Shown here one piece after another: positions 21,024-28,515 of a DNA stretch of 64,000 bases. Origin of the DNA: Zoogloea sp. GTDB taxonomy: Bacteria; Pseudomonadota; Gammaproteobacteria; Burkholderiales; Rhodocyclaceae. Location of the stretch: positions 124,001 through 188,000 of the forward strand of contig NZ_JAKLLN010000002.1 of assembly GCF_023150065.1 (NCBI RefSeq), read 5' to 3'. Numbering within the stretch: the stretch's first letter is position 1; each line of letters opens with the position of its first letter. A model generated the notes under the pieces. The model was not told where the DNA came from. It saw nothing but the letters and a program-made list of their open reading frames with translations, and made no database searches. Both the position numbers and the translations under genes were made by a program.

Positions 21024-21788
21024 TCAACGGATGCGTTCCCGGGCGTTGCGTTCGCGTTCGGCACGCAGGATGTAGCGCTGGATGGAGGAGGCCATGCTTG
21101 CCGACAGGTTCATGAACTCGCACCCTGCCCTCAGCATCACACTGCCATCCCGGTTGGTGATGCGGAAGAGATTGCGCACCCGCAGGGAGGTCGCAATGGG
21201 GCCCACCTCCGGAAGCATAAGCCGGCAATCGGCAAACTCCATGTCGGGCTCGAAAATGATCCCGTTGGGCGGAACCGTGATGGCCAGCCCGCCGCCGCTG
21301 ATGTCCACGACATCGGCCTCGACGCTGATCACCTTGTTTTCGCCACCCACCACGATGGGGATCTGGCAGCTCAGGCTGTGGGGGCTGGGCGCGGTGAGGC
21401 GGTAGTACTCCCGTCGCTGCAGGCGCAGCAGGACGTCGGGGAGGGCGATCCTGAAGGCCTCATGACCCTCGTGGGGAAAGCGCTCGATGCCCTGGGCGGC
21501 AAACTGGATCTTGATCTTGTCGAGTTGCGTGACACAGATCAGCTGCTCGGCTCCTTCAACCCGCTGATTGATGGCTTCATCACTGGCTGCGTCGAGGATG
21601 AGGTGGCGTTCGTCCGGGGTGATGGCCAGGATCGCACTCAGGAAGGAGTCGGCGCTTGCGTCGATGAAGGCGCTTAGCATGGCCCGCTTTTGCATCAGGG
21701 CCCGGAGGTTGTAGAGGATGTCGGTTTTATCCCGCAGCAGGTAGCGGGAATAGTCGTCGGCCTGCAGGAGTTCGAACTTGAGCGGCAT
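21024..21788 (-). CDS. ycgR: YcgR-type PilZ protein (c-di-GMP-dependent flagellar brake)
   Basis: 254 residues: an N-terminal YcgR-N domain (about 15-115) and a C-terminal PilZ domain (about 122-245). Both c-di-GMP contact motifs are present: RxxxR at 126-130 (REYYR) and the (D/N)xSxxG motif at 162-167 (DISGGG). Known YcgR proteins bind c-di-GMP and then interact with the motor switch or stator to slow rotation. Location beside fliE supports that role. The ATG at 21788 has no strong ribosome binding site, but the sequence further upstream does not resemble the family. Confidence 0.92.
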   Translation of the reverse strand: MPLKFELLQADDYSRYLLRDKTDILYNLRALMQKRAMLSAFIDASADSFLSAILAITPDERHLILDAASDEAINQRVEGAEQLICVTQLDKIKIQFAAQGIERFPHEGHEAFRIALPDVLLRLQRREYYRLTAPSPHSLSCQIPIVVGGENKVISVEADVVDISGGGLAITVPPNGIIFEPDMEFADCRLMLPEVGPIATSLRVRNLFRITNRDGSVMLRAGCEFMNLSASMASSIQRYILRAERERNARERIR

Positions 21789-21906
21789 GGTGGCGATGGC
21801 GTCCGGCAATCGGATGATGGACGGGATTCTAGCAGCCCTGAATGGGCTCCCGGAGCCGCTGCGGGCCCCATGCCGGACGGGAAGGCGAGGAATCGCCTGA
21901 AAATAA

Positions 21907-21930
21907 CCGGAGCGCCCTGGGGCGCTCCGG
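21907..21930 (-). terminator. Intrinsic terminator of phoU
   Basis: A 10-bp perfect stem (CCGGAGCGCC/GGCGCTCCGG) with a 4-base loop lies 13 bases beyond the phoU stop; on the minus strand it is followed by a T-rich tail (TTATTTT). Confidence 0.85.
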
Positions 21931-21942
21931 GAGAACGTGAAG

Positions 21943-22641
21943 TCAGCGGGTGGCTTCGCGTTCGATTTCCTCAAGGCTGGTGTGGCGGACGTCGCGGCCC
22001 TTGACCATATAGACCACGTATTCAGCGATGTTCTTTGCGTGATCGCCGATACGCTCTACCGACTTGGCCACGAACATCAGCTCGATGGACTGGGAGATGG
22101 TGCGGGGGTCTTCCATCATGTAGGTGATGAGCTGGCGCATGATGCCCTTGAACTCGGCATCGACCTCCTTGTCCTGGCGGACCACCTGGGCAGCCGAGAT
22201 GGTGTCCAGGCGGGCGTAGGCGTCGAGGGAAGTGCGGAGCATGTCCACCACGGCGTCGGCGATGTGGGCGAGACGGATCTGCGGGGTAAAGGACGAACCG
22301 GTGGTGTGCAGCTGCTTGGCCGTCTTGGCGATCTTCTTGGCCTCATCACCGATCCGTTCGAGATCGGTGATGGTCTTCTGCACCGTGCTGATCATGCGCA
22401 GATCCACAGCGGTGGGCTGGCGCTTGGCGATGACCTGATTGCAGGCCTCGTCCAGCTCGATTTCCAGGTGATTCACCCGGTTGTCGTTCTCGATGACCTG
22501 GTCGATCAGCAGCAGATCCCCGTCTGACAGGCCTTCCATGGCCTTCACGATCTGCAGTTCGACCATGCCGCCCATCTGCAGGACACGCGTCCGGATGCCT
22601 TCCAGTTCGGCGTCAAACTTCTTGGATGTGTGTTCGTTCAT
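21943..22641 (-). CDS. phoU: Phosphate uptake regulator PhoU
   Basis: 232-residue helical protein with the duplicated PhoU repeat: MGGMVELQIVKAMEGL and a second copy around RQLITYMMEDPRTISQSIEL. The metal-cluster Asp/Glu motifs (ExxxD) are retained, for example ENDNRVNHLEIELDE and RIGDHAKNIAEY. PhoU connects the Pst phosphate transporter to the PhoR/PhoB system and is needed to switch the Pho regulon off. The ATG at 22641 has AGGAT upstream. The pst and phoBR genes are not adjacent in this window. Confidence 0.95.
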   Translation of the reverse strand: MNEHTSKKFDAELEGIRTRVLQMGGMVELQIVKAMEGLSDGDLLLIDQVIENDNRVNHLEIELDEACNQVIAKRQPTAVDLRMISTVQKTITDLERIGDEAKKIAKTAKQLHTTGSSFTPQIRLAHIADAVVDMLRTSLDAYARLDTISAAQVVRQDKEVDAEFKGIMRQLITYMMEDPRTISQSIELMFVAKSVERIGDHAKNIAEYVVYMVKGRDVRHTSLEEIEREATR

Positions 22642-22706
22642 GGGAAATCCTGTTGGGGGTGATATGTAATCATCGAAGACTAGCAGTGCAACATGACGTT
22701 TTTGTT

Positions 22707-23369
22707 TCAACTCCGCTCGAAGGTGACCACGCCATCGGCAGTTGCGAGCAGCAGTACGTCGGCTCCGCGCTTGGCGAAAAGGCCGCTGGTGACCACCCCG
22801 ACGATGCCGTCGATGGTGACCTCAAGGCTCGCCGGATCATTGATGACAAGGCCATGCACGTCAAGGATCAGGTTGCCGTTATCGGTGGTGAAACCTTCCC
22901 GCAGCACCGGTTGGCCACCCAGTTGAGTGAGGGCCCGGGCGACCTGGGCGCGGGCCATCGGAATGACCTCGACGGGGAGGGGGAAGCGCCCCAGTTGCGC
23001 CACCTTCTTGGTGGCGTCGCAGATGCAGACGAACTTGCGGGCCACCGCGGCGACGATCTTCTCCCGGGTCTGGGCGCCACCACCACCCTTGATCATGGCC
23101 AGCGAGGCGTCGATCTCGTCGGCACCGTCGATGTAAACCGGCAGCTCATCCACGTCGTTCATGTCGAGCAGGCGGATGCCATGACCGGCAAGGCGGCGTG
23201 CGGAAACCTCCGAGGATGCGACGGCTCCGGCGATGCGGTCCTTCATCGTGGCCAGGCCATCGATGAAGAAGTTGGCGGTGGAACCGGTGCCGACGCCGAC
23301 GATGGCGCCTTCGATCACGTAGTCCAGCGCGCGCAGCGCGGCCTGTTGCTTGAGTTCGTCCTGGGTCAT
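22707..23369 (-). CDS. rpiA: Ribose-5-phosphate isomerase A
   Basis: 220 residues, near the E. coli length (219). It interconverts ribose 5-phosphate and ribulose 5-phosphate in the pentose phosphate pathway. Seen: the phosphate-binding [13 protein letters not shown], the catalytic-region DGADEID and [14 protein letters not shown], all conserved in type A enzymes. I prefer the ATG at 23369 (MTQDELKQ) to one seven codons earlier, by comparison with family N termini. Located 65 bases upstream of phoU in the same direction. Confidence 0.96.
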   Translation of the reverse strand: MTQDELKQQAALRALDYVIEGAIVGVGTGSTANFFIDGLATMKDRIAGAVASSEVSARRLAGHGIRLLDMNDVDELPVYIDGADEIDASLAMIKGGGGAQTREKIVAAVARKFVCICDATKKVAQLGRFPLPVEVIPMARAQVARALTQLGGQPVLREGFTTDNGNLILDVHGLVINDPASLEVTIDGIVGVVTSGLFAKRGADVLLLATADGVVTFERS

Positions 23370-23593
23370 GGTGTTTCTGCCTGCGGCCAAAAGACCAAAT
23401 TCTAACCGGCCCGGGCAAAGAGGTCAGATTCTGCAAACCGTCATGGTGTGACCGCGGGTTGAGGGTAGAGTGTGAAAACCATGCGACACTCGTTTCGGAG
23501 TGTGGCGGGTTGGGGGGGCGGATGCAGCAGGCATGGGAACAGGCGTGCGGCCGACCCGGTCTACCCCATTCATCTTTTGACTGGAGGCAGTGT

Positions 23594-24022
23594 ATGGGTT
23601 TGCTCGATCAACTTGCAGGACAGGTTCTGGGTTCCCTGGCAGGAGGCGCACAGGGCGGCGGGCAGTCGCCCCTGATCCAGCTGGTGCTGAACCTCATTCA
23701 GAACAGTGAGGGCGGGCTTGGTGGTCTTCTGGCCAAGTTCAACCAGGCCGGGCTGGGCGACCAGGTGGCGTCCTGGGTGGGAACGGGCCAGAACCTGCCT
23801 GTCAGTGCAGACCAGCTCGGGCAGGTGCTCGGTGGCGCCGGTGGTCTGGGGAATATCGCCGCCCAGCTCGGCCTGCCTCCGGACCAGCTGGCAGGTCAGC
23901 TTGCGCAGCTGCTGCCCCAGGTGATTGACGGCCTCACCCCGAATGGTCAGGTGCCCGATGCCGGCGCCGATCTTCTGGGGCAAGGCCTTTCGGCCTTGGG
24001 CGGCCTGCTGGGCAAGGTCTGA
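23594..24022 (+). CDS. YidB/DUF937-family protein
   Basis: 142 residues, rich in Gly, Gln and Leu and lacking charged clusters. The N terminus MGLLDQLAGQVLGSL and repeated LGQVLGGAGGLGNIAAQLG-type segments are those of the YidB (DUF937) family, a group of small proteins of unknown function. GGAGG lies 7 bases ahead of the ATG at 23594. Single gene, convergent with the sulfurtransferase gene and divergent from rpiA. Confidence 0.85.
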   Translation: MGLLDQLAGQVLGSLAGGAQGGGQSPLIQLVLNLIQNSEGGLGGLLAKFNQAGLGDQVASWVGTGQNLPVSADQLGQVLGGAGGLGNIAAQLGLPPDQLAGQLAQLLPQVIDGLTPNGQVPDAGADLLGQGLSALGGLLGKV

Positions 24023-24048
24023 TTTTCAGGGGGCCGGGGCGGCTCCCC

Positions 24049-24903
24049 TCAACCCGGGCCGGTTGCTACCGGCCGGCTTGGGTCCGCACACCATTCGCTC
24101 CATGAACCCGCATACAAACGCGCGCCGTCGAGGCCCGCGGCTTCCATTGCAAGCAGGTTGTGGCAGGCGGTCACGCCGGATCCGCATTGGAGGACGGCGG
24201 TGTGGGCGTCTCCTCCCTTCAGGATCCGCCCGTATTCCTCCTGCAGCTCCGATGCCTGTTTGAAGCATCCGTCGGGGCCGAGGTTGTCTTTGAAGAACCG
24301 ATTGATGGCCCCTGGAATGTGCCCACCCACCGGGTCCAGGGTTTCGTTCTCGCCCCGGTAGCGATCAGGGGCGCGGGCATCGATGAGCAGCATTTCGGGG
24401 GTACCCAGGTGATGCTGAACATGATCGGCATCCACCTTCATGCCGTTCTGCAGTCTCAGGATGAAAACCGCGGCACGGGCTTCGGGCGTGTCGGTGCTGA
24501 GGGGGTGCCCCCCTGATACCCAGGCCTGCAGGCCGCCGTTGAGCACGGCGACCTGACTGTGCCCCAGCCAGCGCAGCAGCCACCAAAGGCGCGCGGCAAA
24601 CATGCCTCCGGCGTCGTCATAGGCCACCACCTGGGTCTCGTCGCCGATGCCGAGGCTGCCGAGTTTGTCGGCCAGCAGGCTTGGTGCGGGCAGGGGGTGG
24701 CGACCGTTGCGGCCGGTGACGGGGCCTGAAAGGTCTTCTTCCAGGTCGAGAAAGAATGCGCCGGGAAGATGACCTGCAGCGTAGGCATGACGCCCGAAAA
24801 GCGGGTCGGCGAGACTGAAGCGGCAATCGATGATGCGCCACGCTGGAGTGGCCAATCGATCAAGGTCGTTGGTGCTGATAAGGGTGGTGAAGGGTACGGA
24901 CAC
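24049..24903 (-). CDS. sseA: 3-mercaptopyruvate sulfurtransferase (tandem rhodanese)
   Basis: 284 residues with two rhodanese domains (about 6-130 inactive, 155-278 active). The active-site Cys240 lies in CGSGVTAC, the loop type found in mercaptopyruvate sulfurtransferases rather than the CRxGx(R/T) loop of thiosulfate:cyanide enzymes. It transfers sulfane sulfur from 3-mercaptopyruvate to a thiol or cyanide acceptor. The start codon is GTG at 24903, 12 bases after the stop of the SpoIIAA-like gene, so the pair is likely cotranscribed. Substrate preference is inferred from the loop. Confidence 0.9.
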   Translation of the reverse strand: MSVPFTTLISTNDLDRLATPAWRIIDCRFSLADPLFGRHAYAAGHLPGAFFLDLEEDLSGPVTGRNGRHPLPAPSLLADKLGSLGIGDETQVVAYDDAGGMFAARLWWLLRWLGHSQVAVLNGGLQAWVSGGHPLSTDTPEARAAVFILRLQNGMKVDADHVQHHLGTPEMLLIDARAPDRYRGENETLDPVGGHIPGAINRFFKDNLGPDGCFKQASELQEEYGRILKGGDAHTAVLQCGSGVTACHNLLAMEAAGLDGARLYAGSWSEWCADPSRPVATGPG

Positions 24904-24915
24904 GGTCTGGGCTCT

Positions 24916-25275
24916 TCAGGCGGGGGTTTCAATGCCATCCAGCCAGGCCTCGGCATCATCGGTGTTGTCGAAGACGCGGACATCCGCATCCACGAACATC
25001 TGCGACAGCCAGGCGCTCCACGTGACCCATTGATCCTTGGTGAGAATGGCGATCTGGGCGAAGTCATGGGCGTGAGCCCGGGCAAAGCGGATTTCCTCGA
25101 GGGCCATGTCGACGGTGAAGCCGTCCATCTCCCTGAGGTCGAAGAGCAGATCCACCGGGCCCTCGAACTGCACCTTGTAATTGACGACTTCTTCGAACTC
25201 CTTGTAGTCGGCCAGGGTGAACTCGCCGAAGACAGTTACGTTGACCCGGTTTTCCTTGTGGTCGGTGGTGATCAT
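24916..25275 (-). CDS. SpoIIAA-like (STAS-fold) protein
   Basis: 119-residue soluble protein resembling the SpoIIAA-like (DUF3478) family: HKENRVNVTVFGEFTLADYK, then LLFDLREMDGFTVDMALEEI and a C-terminal FVDADVRVFDNTDDAEAWL. Members share the STAS fold with anti-sigma factor antagonists, but the phosphorylatable Ser region is not obvious here and their function is mostly unknown. AGGA is placed ahead of the ATG. It is the first gene of a probable two-gene unit with the sulfurtransferase. Confidence 0.85.
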   Translation of the reverse strand: MITTDHKENRVNVTVFGEFTLADYKEFEEVVNYKVQFEGPVDLLFDLREMDGFTVDMALEEIRFARAHAHDFAQIAILTKDQWVTWSAWLSQMFVDADVRVFDNTDDAEAWLDGIETPA

Positions 25276-25335
25276 CGCCTGCTTCCTTTCTGGGCTGACT
25301 GGACGGCACCAGTGTAGCCCCCCGCTGCCTGCTCT

Positions 25336-26199
25336 TCAATCGGACTCTAGAGCTGGCGTGGGTTTCCGCGATGCGATGGAGACCAGCACGCCGCTGGCGA
25401 TGATGATCACGATGGCCAGAAGCGAGGTCCAGGGCAGGTGCTCGTCCCATAGGATGACGCCGAAGAGGCTAGAAAAAATAACCGTGGTGTAGGCCAAGTT
25501 GGCCGACACGATGGTCTTGCCGTAGCGGTAGGCGCGGGTCATGGCGAGTTGGGCGCATCCGCCGAAGCCGCCGACGCCCAGGAGGATGGCGGCTTCCGTC
25601 GGGCTGATGGTGTGGATGCTGCCGGATGACAGGGCCCAGGGCAGTCCGAAGGCGGCGGTGATGAGGGAGAACCACAGCACGGTGCGGGCCTCGGGCTCGC
25701 CTGCACGCCCCAGTTCGCGCACATTGACGTAGGCAAGGCTGGCGATCAGGCCCGAGGCCAGCCCGCCCAGGGCGCCGGACCACTGCTCGGCCTGGAGGGT
25801 GGGCTTCAGGAGCAGCACGACGCCGATGAAACCCAATCCGACCGCCGCGAAGAGGGACTTGCCGACCCGCTCCCGGAACCACCAGGCCAGCAGGATGGCG
25901 ACGAACAGGGGGGAGGTGTAGTTGAGGGTGACCGCAGTGGCCAGGGGAAGAATGCCGAGCGCGAAGAAATAGCACATCAGGGCGATGGTGCCCGAGACGC
26001 CCCTGGACAGCTGCAGCCGCCAATGGGGCGTGGCGTAGGAGGTGCCCTGCAGGCGCAGCAGCGCAGCCATCATCAGCAGGCCGACGAAACCCCGGTAGAA
26101 CACCAGCTCCCCGGTACTGAAGTGGGCCGAGCCGAGCTTCACACAGACGCCCATGCAGGCGAACAGCAGACTGGCAACGATCATCCACAGGGATTGCAT
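25336..26199 (-). CDS. EamA-family drug/metabolite transporter
   Basis: 287 residues with about ten membrane helices arranged as two EamA repeats (about 5-135 and 145-280). Segments such as ALMCYFFALGILPLATAVTL and AILLGVGGFGGCAQLAMTRAYR are typical of DMT-superfamily permeases (RhaT/YdcZ relatives). The substrate cannot be told from the sequence. The ATG at 26199 begins MQSLWMIVASLLFACMGV, directly at the first helix; a longer N terminus would be hydrophilic and includes the aceA terminator, so it is rejected. Confidence 0.9.
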   Translation of the reverse strand: MQSLWMIVASLLFACMGVCVKLGSAHFSTGELVFYRGFVGLLMMAALLRLQGTSYATPHWRLQLSRGVSGTIALMCYFFALGILPLATAVTLNYTSPLFVAILLAWWFRERVGKSLFAAVGLGFIGVVLLLKPTLQAEQWSGALGGLASGLIASLAYVNVRELGRAGEPEARTVLWFSLITAAFGLPWALSSGSIHTISPTEAAILLGVGGFGGCAQLAMTRAYRYGKTIVSANLAYTTVIFSSLFGVILWDEHLPWTSLLAIVIIIASGVLVSIASRKPTPALESD

Positions 26200-26268
26200 G
26201 GTGCAGTGCCGCAGGCGAAAAGCCGCCATTCTACTGGAGGTGCCTGCATGCTGCGTCGAGCACGAAAA

Positions 26269-26298
26269 AGCCCCCGCAGGTTTGCACCTGCGGGGGCT
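26269..26298 (-). terminator. Intrinsic terminator of aceA
   Basis: AGCCCCCGCAGG and CCTGCGGGGGCT form a 12-bp stem with a 6-base loop, followed on the minus strand by TTTTT (plus-strand A run at 26265-26269). It lies 43 bases past the isocitrate lyase stop. Confidence 0.93.
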
Positions 26299-26341
26299 CA
26301 TCAACCAGGCGTGCCGGTGAGGGTTACCGGCGATCCGGGTC

Positions 26342-27643
26342 TTAGTGGAACTGTTCTTCTTCGGTGGAGCCGGTCAGGGCGGTCACGGAGGACTTGCCAC
26401 CCTGGATCACGGTGGTCACATCGTCGAAGTAACCGGTGCCCACTTCCTGCTGGTGGGACACGAAGGTGTAGCCACGGTCGCGGGCAGCGAATTCCGGCTC
26501 CTGAACCTTCTCGACGTAGGCAGACATGCCGCGGGCAGCGTAGTCCTGGGCCAGATCGAACATGTTGTACCACATGGAGTGGATGCCAGCCAGGGTGATG
26601 AACTGGTACTTGTAGCCCATGGCGCCCAGCTCCTTCTGGAACTTGGCGATGGTGGCATCGTCCAGGTTCTTCTTCCAGTTGAAGGACGGGGAGCAGTTGT
26701 AGGCCAGCATCTTGCCCGGGTGAACCTTATGCACGGCTTCAGCGAACTTGCGGGCAAATTCCAGATCCGGCGTGCCGGTTTCACACCACACCAGGTCGGC
26801 GTACTCAGCGTAGGCGATGGCGCGGGAGATGGCCTGGTCCAGACCCTTCTTGGTCTTGTAGAAGCCTTCGGCGGTGCGCTCGCCGGTCAGGAAGGGCTTG
26901 TCGTTCTCGTCGTAGTCGGAGGTCAGCAGGTCGGCAGCCTCGGCATCGGTACGGGCGATGACCAGGGTCGGCACGCCGTAGACGTCGGCAGCCATACGGG
27001 CAGCGATCAGCTTCTGACAGGCTTCGGTGGTCGGAACCAGCACCTTGCCGCCCATGTGGCCGCACTTCTTGACGGAGGCCAGCTGGTCTTCCCAGTGCAC
27101 GCCGGCAGCGCCAGCGCGGATCATGGCCTTCATCAGTTCGTAGGCGTTCAGCACGCCGCCGAAGCCGGCTTCAGCGTCAGCCACGATCGGCAGGTGGTAT
27201 TCAACGTGGCCGGCGTCGCCAGCGTTGATGTTCTTGGACCACTGGATTTCGTCAGCGCGGTTGAAGGCATTGTTGATGCGCTCGACAACCTTCGGCACGG
27301 AGTCAACCGGGTACAGGGACTGATCCGGGTACATGGCGGCGTACTCGTTGTTGTCGGCAGCAACTTGCCAGCCGGACAGGTAGATGGCCTTGATGCCGGC
27401 CTTGGCTTGCTGAACGGCCTGACCGCCGGTCAGGGCGCCCAGACAGTTGACGTAAGGCTGGTTGTTGACCAGATCCCACAGCTTCTCGGCACCACGACGG
27501 GCCAGGGTGTGCTCAACCTGGAAGGAGCCGCGCAGGCGGACGACGTCAGCGGCGGAGTAACCGCGCTTGATGCCTTTCCAGCGGGGGTTTTCGGCCCAGT
27601 CTTTTTCGAGGGCGGCGATTTGCTGTTCGCGAGTCAGAGACAT
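26342..27643 (-). CDS. aceA: Isocitrate lyase
   Basis: 433 residues, the length of the E. coli enzyme (434). It cleaves isocitrate to glyoxylate and succinate, the first step of the glyoxylate shunt. The catalytic signature KKCGHMGGK is present with the active Cys at position 195, plus ADAEAGFGG and the substrate-loop region NCSPSFNW. The ATG at 27643 follows AAAGGATG. Malate synthase is not in this window. It competes with isocitrate dehydrogenase (icd, 40.3 kb), whose control kinase AceK is also encoded here but 10 kb away, not in an aceBAK operon. Confidence 0.98.
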   Translation of the reverse strand: MSLTREQQIAALEKDWAENPRWKGIKRGYSAADVVRLRGSFQVEHTLARRGAEKLWDLVNNQPYVNCLGALTGGQAVQQAKAGIKAIYLSGWQVAADNNEYAAMYPDQSLYPVDSVPKVVERINNAFNRADEIQWSKNINAGDAGHVEYHLPIVADAEAGFGGVLNAYELMKAMIRAGAAGVHWEDQLASVKKCGHMGGKVLVPTTEACQKLIAARMAADVYGVPTLVIARTDAEAADLLTSDYDENDKPFLTGERTAEGFYKTKKGLDQAISRAIAYAEYADLVWCETGTPDLEFARKFAEAVHKVHPGKMLAYNCSPSFNWKKNLDDATIAKFQKELGAMGYKYQFITLAGIHSMWYNMFDLAQDYAARGMSAYVEKVQEPEFAARDRGYTFVSHQQEVGTGYFDDVTTVIQGGKSSVTALTGSTEEEQFH

Positions 27644-27788
27644 ACGACATCCTTTACTAACATTGAAGGGGAGGGGAAGCCTGAGGGCAGGTCCGGCCCG
27701 GGGAGGGTGATCGGACTTGCGCCTGTCCATTTTCCGGAGCTTCGGGGGCCGCTTTTTGCGATCTCCGGGAGCCCGGTCAGTGGATGAG

Positions 27789-27840
27789 AGTATAGGCAGG
27801 ATTTTGCACGGCAGCAACAAGTCTTATATAAGATATAAGA
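27789..27840 (-). promoter_or_regulatory. aceA promoter with upstream palindrome
   Basis: On the minus strand TTGCTG (27812-27817), a 17-base spacer and TATACT (27789-27794) form a good sigma70 promoter, giving a leader of about 140 bases. Immediately upstream, the palindrome TCTTATATAAGA (27822-27833) is followed by a further TATAAGA, so that TCTTATAT and ATATAAGA also form an 8-bp inverted repeat around AAG. An operator position just ahead of the -35 is suggested; I cannot name the regulator. Confidence 0.7.
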
Positions 27841-27855
27841 AATTAATTTTCCATA

Positions 27856-27883
27856 AAAAACAGGGGCTTGAGCCCCTGTTTTT
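27856..27883 (-). terminator. Intrinsic terminator downstream of rraA
   Basis: AAAAACAGGGGCT, a short loop and AGCCCCTGTTTTT form a near-perfect stem with T runs at both ends. It separates rraA from the aceA promoter. Confidence 0.9.
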
Positions 27884-27950
27884 ATATTGCGAAACGGCGA
27901 TGGCGATTATGAAACAAAAAACCGCTGCGCCGCGTCGTTTCCGGCCCCGC

Positions 27951-28430
27951 TTATAGCAGCGGGGCCTCGGAAACGATGACTCCATCCTCGTCAGCGTACA
28001 CGTATTGGCCGGTGATAAAAGTCACGCCACCGAAGCTCACCGGGATGTCCAGATCGCCAGCACCCTTCTTGACGCTCTTCATGGGGTGGGTGCCGAGCGC
28101 GAAAACACCCAGGTCCATGCCGCTGATCGGGCCCGAATCCCGGATGCAGCCATACATGATCACGCCAGCCCAACCGTTCTTGACGCCGAGGAGGGCGAGC
28201 TGGTCGCCGAGCATGGCGCAGCGCATCGAGCCGCCGGCATCGACGACCAGAACCGCGCCCTGGCCCGGGGTGTCGAGGGTCGAGCGCACCAGGGCATTGT
28301 CTTCGAAGACCTTGAGGGTGCGGATCGGGCCGGCAAAGCGGGTCTTGCCGCCGAAGCTGCGGAACATCGGGGCGACGGCGCGCACCTTGCCTTCGTTGGC
28401 ATCGCAAAGATCGGTAGTCTGGAATTCCAT
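27951..28430 (-). CDS. rraA: RraA-family protein (RNase E inhibitor / HMG aldolase-like)
   Basis: 159 residues, close to E. coli RraA (161). Seen: FQTTDLCDANEGKVRAVAP, GAVLVVDAGGSMRCAMLGD, the GCIRDSG motif with the Arg-Asp pair, and ALGTHPMKSVKKG. Some members inhibit RNase E; others with the same Arg-Asp pair act as 4-hydroxy-4-methyl-2-oxoglutarate/oxaloacetate aldolases, and sequence alone does not separate the roles. GGAG precedes the ATG at 28430. The gene stands alone between the clpA and aceA units. The enzyme activity would fit the neighbouring C4/C2 metabolism, but that is conjecture. Confidence 0.88.
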   Translation of the reverse strand: MEFQTTDLCDANEGKVRAVAPMFRSFGGKTRFAGPIRTLKVFEDNALVRSTLDTPGQGAVLVVDAGGSMRCAMLGDQLALLGVKNGWAGVIMYGCIRDSGPISGMDLGVFALGTHPMKSVKKGAGDLDIPVSFGGVTFITGQYVYADEDGVIVSEAPLL

Positions 28431-28467
28431 GGTTACTCCATCGGGTTGAAAGGCGGAACAATGCAAA

Positions 28468-28487
28468 CGGGCGGCCGAAGCCGCCCG
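28468..28487 (-). terminator. Intrinsic terminator of clpA
   Basis: On the minus strand CGGGCGGC, TTCG and GCCGCCCG form an 8-bp GC stem closed by a C(UUCG)G tetraloop, followed by GTTTGC. It lies 28 bases past the clpA stop. Confidence 0.75.
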
Positions 28488-28515
28488 CAGGGGATCATGT
28501 TTGCGGTTGCGAAAA

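Larger units (their letters stand above)
27644..27950. other. Intergenic region between rraA and aceA
   Basis: This 307-base stretch holds, in minus-strand order, the rraA terminator, the palindrome and promoter of aceA, and a leader of about 140 bases containing GC-rich dyads but no convincing open reading frame. Confidence 0.6.

Noticed and set aside
27951-28430. Naming the rraA product firmly as an RNase E inhibitor
   Set aside because: The Arg-Asp pair shared with HMG aldolases is present, so the sequence fits both functions.
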